Shown here one piece after another: positions 15,324 through 23,984 of a stretch of DNA of 34,808 nt. A program made the translations under genes and the position numbers. This DNA comes from Duncaniella sp. (GTDB lineage: Bacteria > Bacteroidota > Bacteroidia > Bacteroidales > Muribaculaceae): contig JAIDCC010000093.1 of assembly GCA_029056055.1 (NCBI GenBank), forward strand, positions 1 through 34,808, written 5' to 3'. The notes below the pieces were generated by a model. It worked only from the letters and a program-made list of their open reading frames with translations, made no database searches and was not told the origin of the DNA. The first letter of the stretch is position 1; each line of letters opens with the position of its first letter.

Positions 15324-17090
15324 ATGAGCATAAATATTCTCGAACTTAGCGAACAGGAAATTGTGCGTCGAGGCAGTCTCGACGAAATGCGCCGCCGCGG
15401 CATCGACCCCTATCCCGCAGCCGAATATCCGGTGGATGCGTATGCCGACGAAATCGTGAAAACCTTTGCCGACGATGCCCCTCAGCGCGAGGTGTGTGTG
15501 GCAGGCCGCATCATGGGCCGCCGCATCATGGGCAAAGCTTCGTTTATGGAGCTTCAGGATTCGACCGGACGCATTCAGGTCTACGTCAACCGTGACGAAA
15601 TCTGTCCCGACCCCGAGAATACGGATTTATATAATGTGGTGTTCAAGAAGTTGCTCGACATCGGCGACTTCGTCGGAGTGCGCGGCTACGTGTTCCGCAC
15701 CCAGACGGGCGAGATTTCGGTGCATGCCAAGGAGCTGACCGTGCTGGGCAAGTCGCTGCGCCCCCTCCCCATCGTCAAGGTGAAGGACGGCGTGACCTAC
15801 GACGCTTTCGACGACCCCGAACTCCGCTACCGTCGCCGCTACGTCGACCTCATCGTCAACGACGGCGTGAAAGAGATTTTCGTGAAGCGTTCGAAGGTGC
15901 TCAACTCGATGCGCTCCTTCTTCAACGACCACGGCTACATGGAGGTGGAGACCCCGACACTCCAGTCGATAGCCGGCGGTGCGAGCGCCCGTCCCTTCAT
16001 CACCCATCACAACTCGCTCAACATCGACCTCTACATGCGTATAGCCACGGAGCTCTATCTGAAGCGCCTCATCGTGGGCGGTTTCGACGGAGTCTACGAA
16101 ATCGGCAAGAACTTCCGCAACGAGGGCATGGACCGCACTCACAACCCGGAGTTCACCTGCATGGAAATCTATGTGGCCTACAAAGACTACAACTGGATGA
16201 TGGACTTCACTGAGCGTCTGCTCGAGAAGATTTGCCTCGACGTCAACGGCACGACCGAAGTCAAGGTGGGCGACAACATCATCTCGTTCAAGGCTCCCTT
16301 CCGCCGCGTCACCATGATTGACGCCATCAAGGAACACACCGGCATCGACATCAGCGGCATGGACGAGGAGCAGCTTCGTCAGACCGCCCGCTCGCTCGGC
16401 ATCGAAGTTGACGACACCATGGGCAAAGGCAAGCTCATCGACGAAATCTTCGGCGAAAAGTGCGAGGGCAATTACATCCAGCCCACGTTTATCATCGACT
16501 ATCCCATCGAGATGTCGCCTCTGACCAAACGCCACCGTTCGAACCCCGAACTTACAGAGCGTTTCGAGCTGATGGTCAACGGCAAGGAACTTTGCAACGC
16601 CTATTCGGAGCTCAACGACCCCATCGACCAGTATGACCGCTTCGTCGAGCAGATGAAGCTCGCCGACAAGGGCGACGACGAGGCCATGATTATCGACGCT
16701 GACTTTGTGCGCGCCCTCGAATACGGCATGCCCCCGACATCGGGCATGGGCATGGGCATCGACCGTCTGGTGATGCTTATGACAGGACAATCCACCATTC
16801 AGGAGGTGCTCTTCTTCCCGCAGATGCGTCCCGAGAAAACCGTGCGCCGCGACCGTCCCGAGGCTTTCGTGGCCATCGGTGTGCCCGAGGAATGGGTGGC
16901 TCCCGTGCAGAAGGCCGGTTTCCTCACCGTCGAGGCTCTGGCAGGCGCAGTGCCCGGCAAACTCGTGCAGGAACTGCTCGGCATCAACAAGAAATACAAA
17001 CTTCAGCTCAAGAACCCGACCCCCGACGTGGTGGGCGCGTGGGTGGAAGCCGCCGCGGCTGCCGCTCCCAAGACTGAAGAAGCCGAGTGA
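15324..17090 (+). CDS. lysS: Lysyl-tRNA synthetase, class II
   Basis: Charges tRNA-Lys with lysine. The 588-residue protein has an N-terminal OB-fold anticodon-binding domain (about 55-150) and a class II catalytic core. Motif 1 surrounds VETPTLQ, motif 2 is [18 protein letters not shown], and motif 3 is [12 protein letters not shown]. About 75 residues follow motif 3's usual end. They include [19 protein letters not shown] and an Ala-rich tail, a C-terminal extension I recognise from other Bacteroidales LysS and of unknown function. The start is the ATG in GACATGAGC, giving [12 protein letters not shown]. The promoter is at 15226-15256. gpsA follows after 66 bp with no promoter seen, so they are likely cotranscribed. 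Confidence 0.96.
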   Translation: MSINILELSEQEIVRRGSLDEMRRRGIDPYPAAEYPVDAYADEIVKTFADDAPQREVCVAGRIMGRRIMGKASFMELQDSTGRIQVYVNRDEICPDPENTDLYNVVFKKLLDIGDFVGVRGYVFRTQTGEISVHAKELTVLGKSLRPLPIVKVKDGVTYDAFDDPELRYRRRYVDLIVNDGVKEIFVKRSKVLNSMRSFFNDHGYMEVETPTLQSIAGGASARPFITHHNSLNIDLYMRIATELYLKRLIVGGFDGVYEIGKNFRNEGMDRTHNPEFTCMEIYVAYKDYNWMMDFTERLLEKICLDVNGTTEVKVGDNIISFKAPFRRVTMIDAIKEHTGIDISGMDEEQLRQTARSLGIEVDDTMGKGKLIDEIFGEKCEGNYIQPTFIIDYPIEMSPLTKRHRSNPELTERFELMVNGKELCNAYSELNDPIDQYDRFVEQMKLADKGDDEAMIIDADFVRALEYGMPPTSGMGMGIDRLVMLMTGQSTIQEVLFFPQMRPEKTVRRDRPEAFVAIGVPEEWVAPVQKAGFLTVEALAGAVPGKLVQELLGINKKYKLQLKNPTPDVVGAWVEAAAAAAPKTEEAE

Positions 17091-17156
17091 GCCGAGACCT
17101 CTGTCACTCTCTCCCTCTAAGACCTAATCCTCTCTGAATAATCATCAAACTACTCC

Positions 17157-18149
17157 ATGGAATTCCAACAGATAGCGGTGATGGGCGGCGGAAGCTGGGC
17201 CACGGCGTTGGCCAAGCTGCTGCTGCGCAACTGCGAACGGATACTCTGGTATATGCGCCGCGACGACCGAATCGAAGATTTCAAACGTCTCGGTCATAAT
17301 CCGGCCTATCTGACCGACGTAGAGTTTGACATCTCGCGCATCGAGTTTTCGTCAGACATCAACTATGTGGTGAGCCGGGCCGACACACTTCTGTTAGTGA
17401 TGCCGTCGCCCTACTTCAAGAGCCACATCGACAAAATCACCGTCGACATCTCGGGCAAGACCATCATCTCGGCAGTGAAAGGCATCGTGCCGGGCGACAA
17501 CGAAATCATCTCCGACTACATGGTGCGCCGTTTCGGGGTTGATGCCGAGAAAGTGCTCGTCATAGCGGGTCCGTGCCACGCAGAGGAAGTGGCCCTCGAC
17601 CGCCCTTCGTTTCTCACCGTGGGGTGTCACAACGTGTTCCACGCCGAGGCCTTCGGACGTCTGCTCAACGCCCCGCAGGTGCGCACCATCCCGTCGAGCG
17701 ACGTGGAAGGCATCGAGTATGCCGCCGTGCTCAAGAATGTCTATTCGATAGCATCAGGCATAGTCCACGGCATGAAGGGAGGCGACAATTTCCAGGCCAT
17801 GCTCGTCAGCAACGCCATCCGCGAGATGGAGCGTTTCGTCGACGAAGTGTGCCCCGCCCCGCGCTGCATCTGCGACTCGGTCTATCTGGGCGACCTGCTC
17901 GTCACGGCCTACTCCAACTTCTCGCGCAACCATAATTTCGGTTCGCTCATCGGCAAAGGCTACTCGGTGCCCACCGCACGCATGGAGATGGAGCAGACCG
18001 CCGAGGGGTATTACGGCACCAAATGCATCCACGAAATCAACAAGAAGTATGGAGTGGAAATGCCTATCCTCGAGACAGTCTACGACATACTCTACCGCCA
18101 CGCCAAGGCTGAACGCGCCATGCGGGCACTCGGAAAATGGTTTGTCTGA
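17157..18149 (+). CDS. gpsA: NAD(P)H-dependent glycerol-3-phosphate dehydrogenase
   Basis: Reduces dihydroxyacetone phosphate to sn-glycerol-3-phosphate, the backbone precursor of phospholipids. The 330-residue protein opens with a Rossmann motif GGGSWATALAKLL (10-22). Further family motifs are SAVKGI, AGPCHAEEVA, the catalytic-lysine segment AVLKNVYSIASG, and the substrate-binding GDLLVTAYSNFSRNHNFG. The start gives MEFQQIAVMGGG, the normal N-terminus. It sits 66 bp after lysS and 66 bp before pgi on the same strand. Pairing of gpsA with pgi joins two users of glycolytic intermediates. Confidence 0.95.
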   Translation: MEFQQIAVMGGGSWATALAKLLLRNCERILWYMRRDDRIEDFKRLGHNPAYLTDVEFDISRIEFSSDINYVVSRADTLLLVMPSPYFKSHIDKITVDISGKTIISAVKGIVPGDNEIISDYMVRRFGVDAEKVLVIAGPCHAEEVALDRPSFLTVGCHNVFHAEAFGRLLNAPQVRTIPSSDVEGIEYAAVLKNVYSIASGIVHGMKGGDNFQAMLVSNAIREMERFVDEVCPAPRCICDSVYLGDLLVTAYSNFSRNHNFGSLIGKGYSVPTARMEMEQTAEGYYGTKCIHEINKKYGVEMPILETVYDILYRHAKAERAMRALGKWFV

Positions 18150-18215
18150 GCAGGCGCCACACATTACTAATAAGCATCGAAATTCTAAAGCAAAACCTTT
18201 TATAAAAGTAGTGAC

Positions 18216-19556
18216 ATGAAGACACTCCATGTTGACATCAAAGATGTCATGGCCACCGTGTCGGCCGACGACATCAAACATCTCGACGCAGCAGCCACTG
18301 AGGCTCTCGACAAAGTAGCCAACGGCACCGGCGCAGGCGCTGACTTCCTGGGTTGGGTCAACCTCCCCTCGGAGACCACCGACGCACTGCTCGACGACAT
18401 CATCGCCACAGCCGAAGCCCTCCGCCGCGACTGCGACACCGTAGTGGCCATCGGCATCGGCGGCTCATACCTCGGCGCAAAGGCTGTAATCGAGGCTCTC
18501 TCCGACAGCTTCGCTTCATATCGCCCCGGTGTGGCCGGCGACCCCAAAGTGCTCTTCGCAGGTCAGAACATCGGCGAAGACTATCTCTACGAACTTCAGG
18601 AATACCTGAAAGACAAGCGCTTCGGCATCATCGTGATTTCGAAGAGCGGCACCACCACCGAACCCGCCATCGCCTTCCGTCTGCTCAAGGAACAGCTCGA
18701 ACATCAGCTCGGCCTTGAGGAAGCCCGCAAGCGCATCGTGGCCATCACCGACGCTCAGCGCGGCGCACTCCGCCGTCTGGCCACCGAGGAGGGCTACAAG
18801 ACTTTCGTCATCGCCGACAACGTAGGCGGACGCTTCTCAGTGCTCACCCCCGTAGGTCTGCTCCCCATCGCCGTGGCCGGTTTCGACATCCGCGCTCTCA
18901 TCGACGGCGCTGTTGAAATGGAAAAACTCACCGCCGCAGCCGACGAGGCCAACCCCGCGTTCCTCTATGCCGAGACTCGCAACGCCCTCTACAACGCCGG
19001 CAAGAAAATTGAAATCCTCGTCAACTACAACCCCAAACTCCACTACTTCGGAGAATGGTGGAAGCAGCTTTACGGCGAAAGCGAAGGCAAGGACAAGAAG
19101 GGCATCTTCCCCGCAGCCGTCGACAACTCGACCGACCTCCACTCGATGGGTCAGTGGATTCAGGATGGCGAGCGCACCATCTTCGAAACCGTAATCTCTG
19201 TGGCCGAACAGCGTCACGAGAAGCTCATCCCCACCGACGAAGCAAACCTTGACGGCCTCAACTACATCGCCGGCAAGCACGTCGACGAAGTCAACAAGAT
19301 GGCTGAACTCGGCACCCGTATCGCCCACGTTGACGGCGGTGTGCCCAACATCCTCATCACCCTCCCCGCCATCGAGGAGAAGTATCTCGGCCAGCTCATC
19401 TACTTCTTCGAGAAGGCCTGCGGCATCAGCGGCTACATGCTCGGTGTCAACCCCTTCAACCAGCCCGGCGTCGAAGACTACAAGCGCAACATGTTTGCCC
19501 TGCTCGAAAAGCCCGGCTACGAGAAGGAGACCGAAGCCATCAAGGCACGTCTCTAA
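18216..19556 (+). CDS. pgi: Glucose-6-phosphate isomerase (short form)
   Basis: Interconverts glucose-6-phosphate and fructose-6-phosphate in glycolysis and gluconeogenesis. At 446 residues it is the short form found in Bacteroidetes and Firmicutes, not the roughly 550-residue proteobacterial form. Family signatures include [11 protein letters not shown], the phosphate-binding [12 protein letters not shown] (about 142-153), [14 protein letters not shown], and the C-terminal [14 protein letters not shown]. It ends the lysS-gpsA-pgi run; a strong intrinsic terminator begins 34 bp after the stop. Confidence 0.97.
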   Translation: MKTLHVDIKDVMATVSADDIKHLDAAATEALDKVANGTGAGADFLGWVNLPSETTDALLDDIIATAEALRRDCDTVVAIGIGGSYLGAKAVIEALSDSFASYRPGVAGDPKVLFAGQNIGEDYLYELQEYLKDKRFGIIVISKSGTTTEPAIAFRLLKEQLEHQLGLEEARKRIVAITDAQRGALRRLATEEGYKTFVIADNVGGRFSVLTPVGLLPIAVAGFDIRALIDGAVEMEKLTAAADEANPAFLYAETRNALYNAGKKIEILVNYNPKLHYFGEWWKQLYGESEGKDKKGIFPAAVDNSTDLHSMGQWIQDGERTIFETVISVAEQRHEKLIPTDEANLDGLNYIAGKHVDEVNKMAELGTRIAHVDGGVPNILITLPAIEEKYLGQLIYFFEKACGISGYMLGVNPFNQPGVEDYKRNMFALLEKPGYEKETEAIKARL

Positions 19557-19590
19557 TCTCTCGCCCGCGACTCTGAATAATCGTCTTACC

Positions 19591-19641
19591 TGACGCCCGG
19601 CCCTGTTAATGTCTCACTGACGCAGCCGGGCGTCATTCTTT
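19591..19641 (+). terminator. Rho-independent terminator after pgi
   Basis: An 11-bp perfect stem TGACGCCCGGC (19591-19601) / GCCGGGCGTCA (19625-19635) is followed by TTCTTTT. The loop is 23 nt. Confidence 0.85.
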
Positions 19642-19654
19642 TCATCAACCACAC

Positions 19655-20494
19655 ATGAAATTCACACCTGAACGTATCTCTACTCTCCAACCCGACGAAA
19701 TCTTCGTATTCGGGAGCAATCTGAAAGGTATGCACGGCGGAGGAGCTGCCCGTTTGGCCCACGCTCGCTTCGGCGCCGTGTGGGGTCAAGGCACAGGCCT
19801 GCAGGGACAGTCGTATGCCATTCCCACCATGCACGGAGGCGTCGAGGCCATCCGCCCCTACGTCGACGAGTTTACGGCCTTTGCCCGCGAGTGCGACCAA
19901 AACACCTTTCTCGTCACCCGCATCGGGTGTGGGATTGCCGGGTTTAAGCCTGCCGAGATGGCGCCATTGTTTGCCGACGCATTCCCCCTCTACAATGTGC
20001 GCCTTCCCCGCGATTTTGTCGAGGTGATTTGCAGCCCGCAGTTCACGGCGTCCACGGCCTCCGACCCTCTGTCGAGCTACACCATAGCCGACGTCGTTGC
20101 CGACTACTGCGCCATCGTTCTGCGCTTCCGTCCCTACCTCGCCGAAAACCCCGAACTGCTCAAGGAGTATGTGACCGAACACGCCGCGACTGCCCCGCCT
20201 GCCATATTCACGCCCGTCAAAGAAATGTTTGCCGCCCTCGACGAAGCCACGCCGGAGGGACTTACGCGATTTGCCACGGAAGCATCCGCGAAACTCTCGC
20301 ATTCATATCCCTATTATACTCCCTACCTGCGTTACACTCTGCTGCACGGTCTCGAAGAGGGACGCCGACTCCTCGGTACAGGACGCACATTCACAGCCGA
20401 CACTCTCCGCGAAGCCATCCTTGGTCATCTTTCCTCGCCCGAATTTGTTGAAACCACCACTCACGCCCTTTCCGCCCTCTGCACCTCAATGTAG
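19655..20494 (+). CDS. Unknown protein with N-terminal FGSN/GGGAA domain and C-terminal extension
   Basis: A 279-residue cytoplasmic protein. Residues 12-115 resemble a small phage- and genome-encoded domain with signature FVFGSNLKGMHGGGAARLA, YAIPTMHGGV and VTRIGCGIAGF. The glycine-rich pattern and the order of these motifs recall macro-domain-like proteins (ADP-ribose binding or hydrolysis), but I cannot confirm that fold by eye. Residues about 126-279 form a separate, helix-rich part with no motif I know (for example DYCAIVLRFRPYLAENPELL). It starts 14 bp after the pgi terminator's T-run and has no clear promoter of its own, so it may depend on read-through. It converges with the acyltransferase gene; a repeat hairpin fills the 55-bp gap between them. 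Confidence 0.75.
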   Translation: MKFTPERISTLQPDEIFVFGSNLKGMHGGGAARLAHARFGAVWGQGTGLQGQSYAIPTMHGGVEAIRPYVDEFTAFARECDQNTFLVTRIGCGIAGFKPAEMAPLFADAFPLYNVRLPRDFVEVICSPQFTASTASDPLSSYTIADVVADYCAIVLRFRPYLAENPELLKEYVTEHAATAPPAIFTPVKEMFAALDEATPEGLTRFATEASAKLSHSYPYYTPYLRYTLLHGLEEGRRLLGTGRTFTADTLREAILGHLSSPEFVETTTHALSALCTSM

Positions 20495-20542
20495 CTGTCC
20501 CAACTGTCCCACGTGGGCGTTTCCCGTGGGACAATGGGACAG
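20495..20542. repeat. Compact GTCCC/GGGAC hairpin (module B)
   Basis: The cleanest copy: CTGTCCCA (20495-20502) pairs with TGGGACAG (20535-20542), and GTCCCACG (20506-20513) pairs with CGTGGGAC (20525-20532). A small 3x2 internal loop separates the stems, and the apical loop is 11 nt. It starts immediately after one stop codon and ends 7 bp before the stop of the convergent gene. It could stop transcription from both sides, although no T-run is present. Confidence 0.9.
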
Positions 20543-20549
20543 ATGAGGT

Positions 20550-21569
20550 TTAGTGGCGGCGGAGGAGTCGGTTGAGGGATATGGAGAGGATAGCGAGCAG
20601 GAGGATTGAGACGGGGATAACTATGGCGGGCGATGGGAAGAGGGATGCTTTGCCCAGGAGAATGCGGGTGACGTAAATCCACGGAATGTGGCAGAGGTAG
20701 AAAATCATTGAGGCGTCGCCGAGGGCTACAAGTGGGCGAAAGTGTAGGATGCGTGTGGCGGCGCAACGGACTGAGTCGGTTGAGGCAAGGATGGTAAGCA
20801 TCAGCATTGTGGGTAGCCACCAGTAGAGCGAGAGGCCGAAGCGGGTGGGTATGAAGCGGTAGGCGAACATTGCCGCGGCCATAAGGAGGAAAGCTGCGGC
20901 GATGGAGGCGGAGGGGTATCGGCGCAATTGTGAGAAGCGCGGGACTAGACGGCTGACCAACAGGCCGAGCAGGAAGGCAGGAAGCTCCATCGGCGGGAAA
21001 ATGTAGACACCGAAGAGCACCCAATCGTCGGGGAGTGTGGCCACAACGACCAGATAGATAATGAAGAGCACCGCGCACACTGCGGGAAGTCGGGAGCCGA
21101 GACGGCGCACGGCCCACAGGGATGGACGGAAGAGAAGGTAGCAGAAAAGGATTGAACTGATGAACCATTCGGGGCCGTTGAGGGCGAAAAATACGTCGCG
21201 CGATGGTACCCAGCTTTGAAGCATCAGCACAGGAAAGAGGATTGAGGGCCACGGCACGGCAAAGGCTGCGAGGGCAAGCATGACTAGCAGCGTGGCATAG
21301 TAGACAGGGGCGATTTTGCGCAGACGCGAGACCATGAACGAGGCAATGTCGCGCGGACTGCACCACTCGGCAAACTGCGCATCAGGCATTGAGAGGGCGT
21401 CACTGCGCACCGACATGACAAACCCGCTCAGCATGAAAAACCAGCACACGGCGGCGTCGCCAAACGACATGACCAGCGGACCTTGCAGTCCGGAATGGTG
21501 GATGAAGATGAGCACTGCGCCTATGGCGCGGAGTGCCTGAAGCGACGTGAAGCGCGGTGTGTTTGACAT
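20550..21569 (-). CDS. Acyltransferase 3 family membrane protein
   Basis: A 339-residue integral membrane protein of the Acyltransferase_3 (OafA/NodX-like) family, with about ten hydrophobic segments. The N-terminal LQALRAIGAVLIFIHHSG carries the conserved arginine and the histidine pair used by the family; WFFMLSGFVMSVR follows. Members O-acylate sugars or other surface glycans across the inner membrane. The acceptor here is unknown and no polysaccharide genes are adjacent. It has lower GC and different base use than its flanking housekeeping genes. The leader just upstream (21573-21595) is very similar to that of btuC. Confidence 0.88.
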   Translation of the reverse strand: MSNTPRFTSLQALRAIGAVLIFIHHSGLQGPLVMSFGDAAVCWFFMLSGFVMSVRSDALSMPDAQFAEWCSPRDIASFMVSRLRKIAPVYYATLLVMLALAAFAVPWPSILFPVLMLQSWVPSRDVFFALNGPEWFISSILFCYLLFRPSLWAVRRLGSRLPAVCAVLFIIYLVVVATLPDDWVLFGVYIFPPMELPAFLLGLLVSRLVPRFSQLRRYPSASIAAAFLLMAAAMFAYRFIPTRFGLSLYWWLPTMLMLTILASTDSVRCAATRILHFRPLVALGDASMIFYLCHIPWIYVTRILLGKASLFPSPAIVIPVSILLLAILSISLNRLLRRH

Positions 21570-21590
21570 GGATAAGTAAGTTCAAAAAAA

Positions 21591-21775
21591 CGATAAATGA
21601 TTGCGCGACTATGTCGGAACGTGTGTATCACCTGTGGGATAAATGATTACGTCTCCGTGCATGAGTTACGTGCCGAAGGTGCGTCCGTACATGGCGGCGG
21701 TGGTACGTCGCATGTCGCGGTGTCCCAATGTCCCGGACGTAAGTGTTCTATGGGACAATGGGACAGCGGGACGCC
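21591..21775 (+). repeat. Dispersed repeat, modules C and B
   Basis: Module C (about 21591-21718) includes GATAAATGATTACGTCTCC, GTGCATGAGTTACGTGCCG, and CGTCCGTACATGGCGGCGG. Module B (21719-21775) has GTGTCCCAATGTCCCGG, a centre GACGTAAGTGTTC, and TATGGGACAATGGGACAGCG. It ends 6 bp from the hslR-like stop codon. Confidence 0.82.
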
Positions 21776-21780
21776 AAATA

Positions 21781-22212
21781 TCAGTCTTCGGAATCGTCGT
21801 CGTCGTCGAGGAAATCAACATCCCAGCCGTCGTCGGAGATGTCTTCGGTGAAGCGGGCGAGGTCGCGGCCTTCGCGCTTGGTGGGACGGCCGAGACCTTT
21901 GCGACGGTCGATGAAACCGGAAATGCGCACCACGTCGAGCAGGTCGAGCTGACTCTGCGGGGTGAGGTTTTCCATATAGTCGGGCACGAGTTTGGCTCCG
22001 AGTCGGTTTTGGGTCACTGCCTTGACGCGGAAAGTGTAGGTGACGGGCGGGCGTCGCACGTCGACAATGTCGCCCGGTTTGACGGTGCGCGATGGTTTGA
22101 CAGGCTGTCCGCCCATGAGGACGCGGCCCTTCTTGCAGGCATCTGTGGCAATGGTGCGGGTCTTGAACACACGCATGGCCCAGAGCCATTTGTCTACTCT
22201 GACTTCGTTCAT
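21781..22212 (-). CDS. S4-domain RNA-binding protein (Hsp15/HslR family)
   Basis: A 143-residue protein with an N-terminal S4 RNA-binding domain (about residues 3-65: VRVDKWLWAMRVFKTRTIA, then ACKKGRVLMGG). In E. coli, Hsp15 rescues free 50S subunits that carry peptidyl-tRNA. The middle region has the basic RRKGLGRPTKREGRDLARF and the tail is very acidic (DFLDDDDDSED), a pattern I recognise from Bacteroidetes members. It follows pth by 30 bp on the same strand in the order rplY-pth-S4 protein, which links it to ribosome function and peptidyl-tRNA handling. Confidence 0.92.
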   Translation of the reverse strand: MNEVRVDKWLWAMRVFKTRTIATDACKKGRVLMGGQPVKPSRTVKPGDIVDVRRPPVTYTFRVKAVTQNRLGAKLVPDYMENLTPQSQLDLLDVVRISGFIDRRKGLGRPTKREGRDLARFTEDISDDGWDVDFLDDDDDSED

Positions 22213-22242
22213 ATCGAGGGGAGGATGGAGTGAGTGGAGGTG

Positions 22243-22806
22243 TTACTTATTGTTGAACTGACACATAGCTGTCTGAATACCGGCCAGACAGAAAGTGCGT
22301 ATTGCATCGCAGGCCACGTCGATGCGTTCGGTCATGGCTTCGAGCTGCTCGGGGGGAAATTTGCCGAGCACATAGTCAATCTGCGTGCCTCGGGGAAAAT
22401 CGTTGCCGATGCCGAACTTGAGACGGGCGTAGGCCTGAGTGCCGAGCATCTGGGCGATGTTTTTCAAGCCGTTGTGACCGGCGTCGCTGCCTGAGGGGCG
22501 CAGACGGATGGCGCCGAATGGGAGCGCGCAATCGTCGACCACGACAAGGATGTTTTCTACGGGAATGTTTTCTTTGTCGCGCCAGTAGCGGACGGCATTT
22601 CCCGAGAGATTCATGTAGGTAGAGGGTTTGATGACCACGAGCTGCGCGTTTTTCACGCGCATGCGAGCCACGTCGGCATAGCGGTCGGTGGAGAACGTAG
22701 CGCCCGCAGCTTCGGCGAGGCGGTCGACCACCATAAAACCTGCATTGTGGCGAGTGAGATGATATTCGGCACCGATATTGCCGAGACCCACGATGAGATA
22801 TTTCAT
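22243..22806 (-). CDS. pth: Peptidyl-tRNA hydrolase
   Basis: Cleaves the ester bond of peptidyl-tRNAs released from stalled ribosomes and so recycles tRNA. The 187-residue protein has every expected active-site residue: N10 in VGLGNIG, catalytic H20 in LTRHNAGF, N66 in YMNLSG, D92 in VVDDCALP, and N112 in GHNGLKNI. Length and start ([10 protein letters not shown]) are standard. It lies 127 bp downstream of rplY and 30 bp upstream of the S4 gene, in the same orientation. Confidence 0.97.
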   Translation of the reverse strand: MKYLIVGLGNIGAEYHLTRHNAGFMVVDRLAEAAGATFSTDRYADVARMRVKNAQLVVIKPSTYMNLSGNAVRYWRDKENIPVENILVVVDDCALPFGAIRLRPSGSDAGHNGLKNIAQMLGTQAYARLKFGIGNDFPRGTQIDYVLGKFPPEQLEAMTERIDVACDAIRTFCLAGIQTAMCQFNNK

Positions 22807-22933
22807 TCTTTGGATTTATGAAAAAGATTGACCGGCCCCACGGCAGGGAAAATCTGCTGTGAACGACCGGTCAAGAGTAAGGTTAATCCCGACCATCGTA
22901 GAGACGGTCGGGAGAGATGAGCTTTGGGAATGC

Positions 22934-23587
22934 TTATTTTGCGTTGGCCTGAGCACCACGAGCGGCACGGGTGAGCTGCACGGCGCAGACAACGGCGTTC
23001 TTGGCGTTCATGAGTTCGAGGTTGTCGAAGTGGAGTTCGCCAATCTGGAGAGTCTTGCCGAGACCGAGGTGGTCAACGTTAATGACAACGCGCTCGGGGA
23101 TGAGGGTGTAGGGAGCTTTCACCTTGATTTTCTTCATCGAGAGGGTGAGTTTACCACCGGCCTTGACACCTTCGGCGTGGCCTTCGAGCTTGACGGGCAC
23201 TTCAACCACAACGGGCTTGTCTTCCTTGACTTCGAGGAGGTCCATGTGGAGGATGTTGTCCTTAACGGGGTGGAACTGGATGTCTTTGAGGACAGCGTTG
23301 CGCTTTTCGCCGTTGACGTCGAGTTCGATAGCGAAGATATCGGGAGTGAAGACGAGCTTGCGCACATCCTCAGCCTTGACGGTGAGGTCGGTAGTGATGA
23401 GGCCCTTGGTCTTGTCGGCGTTGATTTCAACGATTTTTTCGCCGGGCTTGAGGGTGCCGGTGAAGGGGAGGTCGATGATTTCGCCACCGTTGAGCACGAC
23501 GGGGATGAGGTTCTGCTTGCGGAGCTCTTTGGCTGCCTTCTTGCCGAGGTCGGTACGGGGCTCGGCTGAGAGCTGATAGGTCTTCAT
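22934..23587 (-). CDS. rplY: 50S ribosomal protein L25, long Ctc form
   Basis: Binds 5S rRNA in the 50S subunit. The 217-residue protein is the long, two-domain Ctc type: an L25 N-terminal domain (about 1-95, with SAEPRTDLGKKAAKELRK and NLIPVVLNGG) and a C-terminal TL5-like beta domain (about 95-190, with PVKLEGHAEGVKAGGKLT). The tail TRAARGAQANAK is short and basic. It is the first gene of the rplY-pth-S4 unit, behind a perfect promoter (23703-23733) and a leader of about 110 nt that can fold into a multi-branched structure. That layout suggests feedback control typical of ribosomal protein operons, but this is not shown. Confidence 0.95.
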   Translation of the reverse strand: MKTYQLSAEPRTDLGKKAAKELRKQNLIPVVLNGGEIIDLPFTGTLKPGEKIVEINADKTKGLITTDLTVKAEDVRKLVFTPDIFAIELDVNGEKRNAVLKDIQFHPVKDNILHMDLLEVKEDKPVVVEVPVKLEGHAEGVKAGGKLTLSMKKIKVKAPYTLIPERVVINVDHLGLGKTLQIGELHFDNLELMNAKNAVVCAVQLTRAARGAQANAK

Positions 23588-23630
23588 TTGTTAATCTGTA
23601 ATGTGTTGTGTTACTAAAAATTGAGTTTCC

Positions 23631-23693
23631 TTTGAAGAAAAGGAGTCTTAATTTCCCATCACACGGGGAAGCCGCGACACGGCTTTCTTCAAA
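23631..23693 (-). promoter_or_regulatory. Structured 5' leader of rplY
   Basis: The leader can close by a perfect 10-bp stem (TTTGAAGAAA at 23631-23640 with TTTCTTCAAA at 23684-23693). Inside are two competing hairpins, TTCCC/GGGAA (23653-23657 with 23666-23670) and AAGCCG/CGGCTT (23669-23674 with 23680-23685). The fold could be a three-way junction or a switch. Confidence 0.5.
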
Positions 23694-23702
23694 ATTCGAC
23701 TG

Positions 23703-23733
23703 CAAAGGTAGCTATTTTTGTCGGGACGGGCAA
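23703..23733 (-). promoter_or_regulatory. Promoter of rplY-pth-S4 operon
   Basis: On the minus strand TTG (23733-23731), exactly 20 bases, then TACCTTTG (23710-23703). Confidence 0.82.
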
Positions 23734-23762
23734 AGATTTAACAATTATTAATTTTGAATGTC

Positions 23763-23808
23763 GAATGGAGAATTGATTAAGTCACTTGGCTCGGCAAAGA
23801 ATTTTGGA
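23763..23808 (+). repeat. Double-hairpin repeat (module A)
   Basis: GAT-TAA-GTC (23775-23783) and CTTGGC-TCG-GCAAAG (23785-23799) match the two hairpins at 12161-12186, with substitutions in both arms. It is preceded by ATTAATTTTGAATGTCGAAT, like the sequence before the 12155 copy. Confidence 0.72.
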
Positions 23809-23816
23809 AACGAGCG

Positions 23817-23925
23817 CGTCCCGATTGTCCCGGTTGTCCCAAGTGTCCCGTTGTCCCACATGTCCCAAGCTACGCCTCCGGCTTGGGACAGCTGTGACAC
23901 CCGGACACTTCCGACACTTTCAAAG
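23817..23925 (+). repeat. Extended GTCCC/GGGAC dispersed repeat (module B)
   Basis: This copy has the longest left arm: six GTCCC units, 8-9 nt apart, from 23818 to about 23866. The apical stem is GTCCCAAGC / GCTTGGGAC around TACGCCTCCG. The right arm is shorter and decayed (GGGACAGCTGTGACACCCGG). Confidence 0.88.
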
Positions 23926-23941
23926 AAATCACGAGCGAAAT

Positions 23942-23972
23942 TTGGCGGTTTGGAATATTGTTCATAACTTTG
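23942..23972 (+). promoter_or_regulatory. Promoter of the B12 uptake operon
   Basis: TTG (23942-23944), exactly 20 bases, then TAACTTTG (23965-23972). Transcription should start just before the riboswitch. Confidence 0.85.
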
Positions 23973-23984
23973 CGGACGGAATGA

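Noticed and set aside
15627-16790. A 387-residue minus-strand frame inside lysS
   Set aside because: Antisense to the class II synthetase motifs, with no domain of its own.
23817-23925. GTCCC units as a CRISPR array
   Set aside because: Units are only 8-9 nt apart with no unique spacers of 25-40 nt, the arms are complementary, and no cas gene is present.
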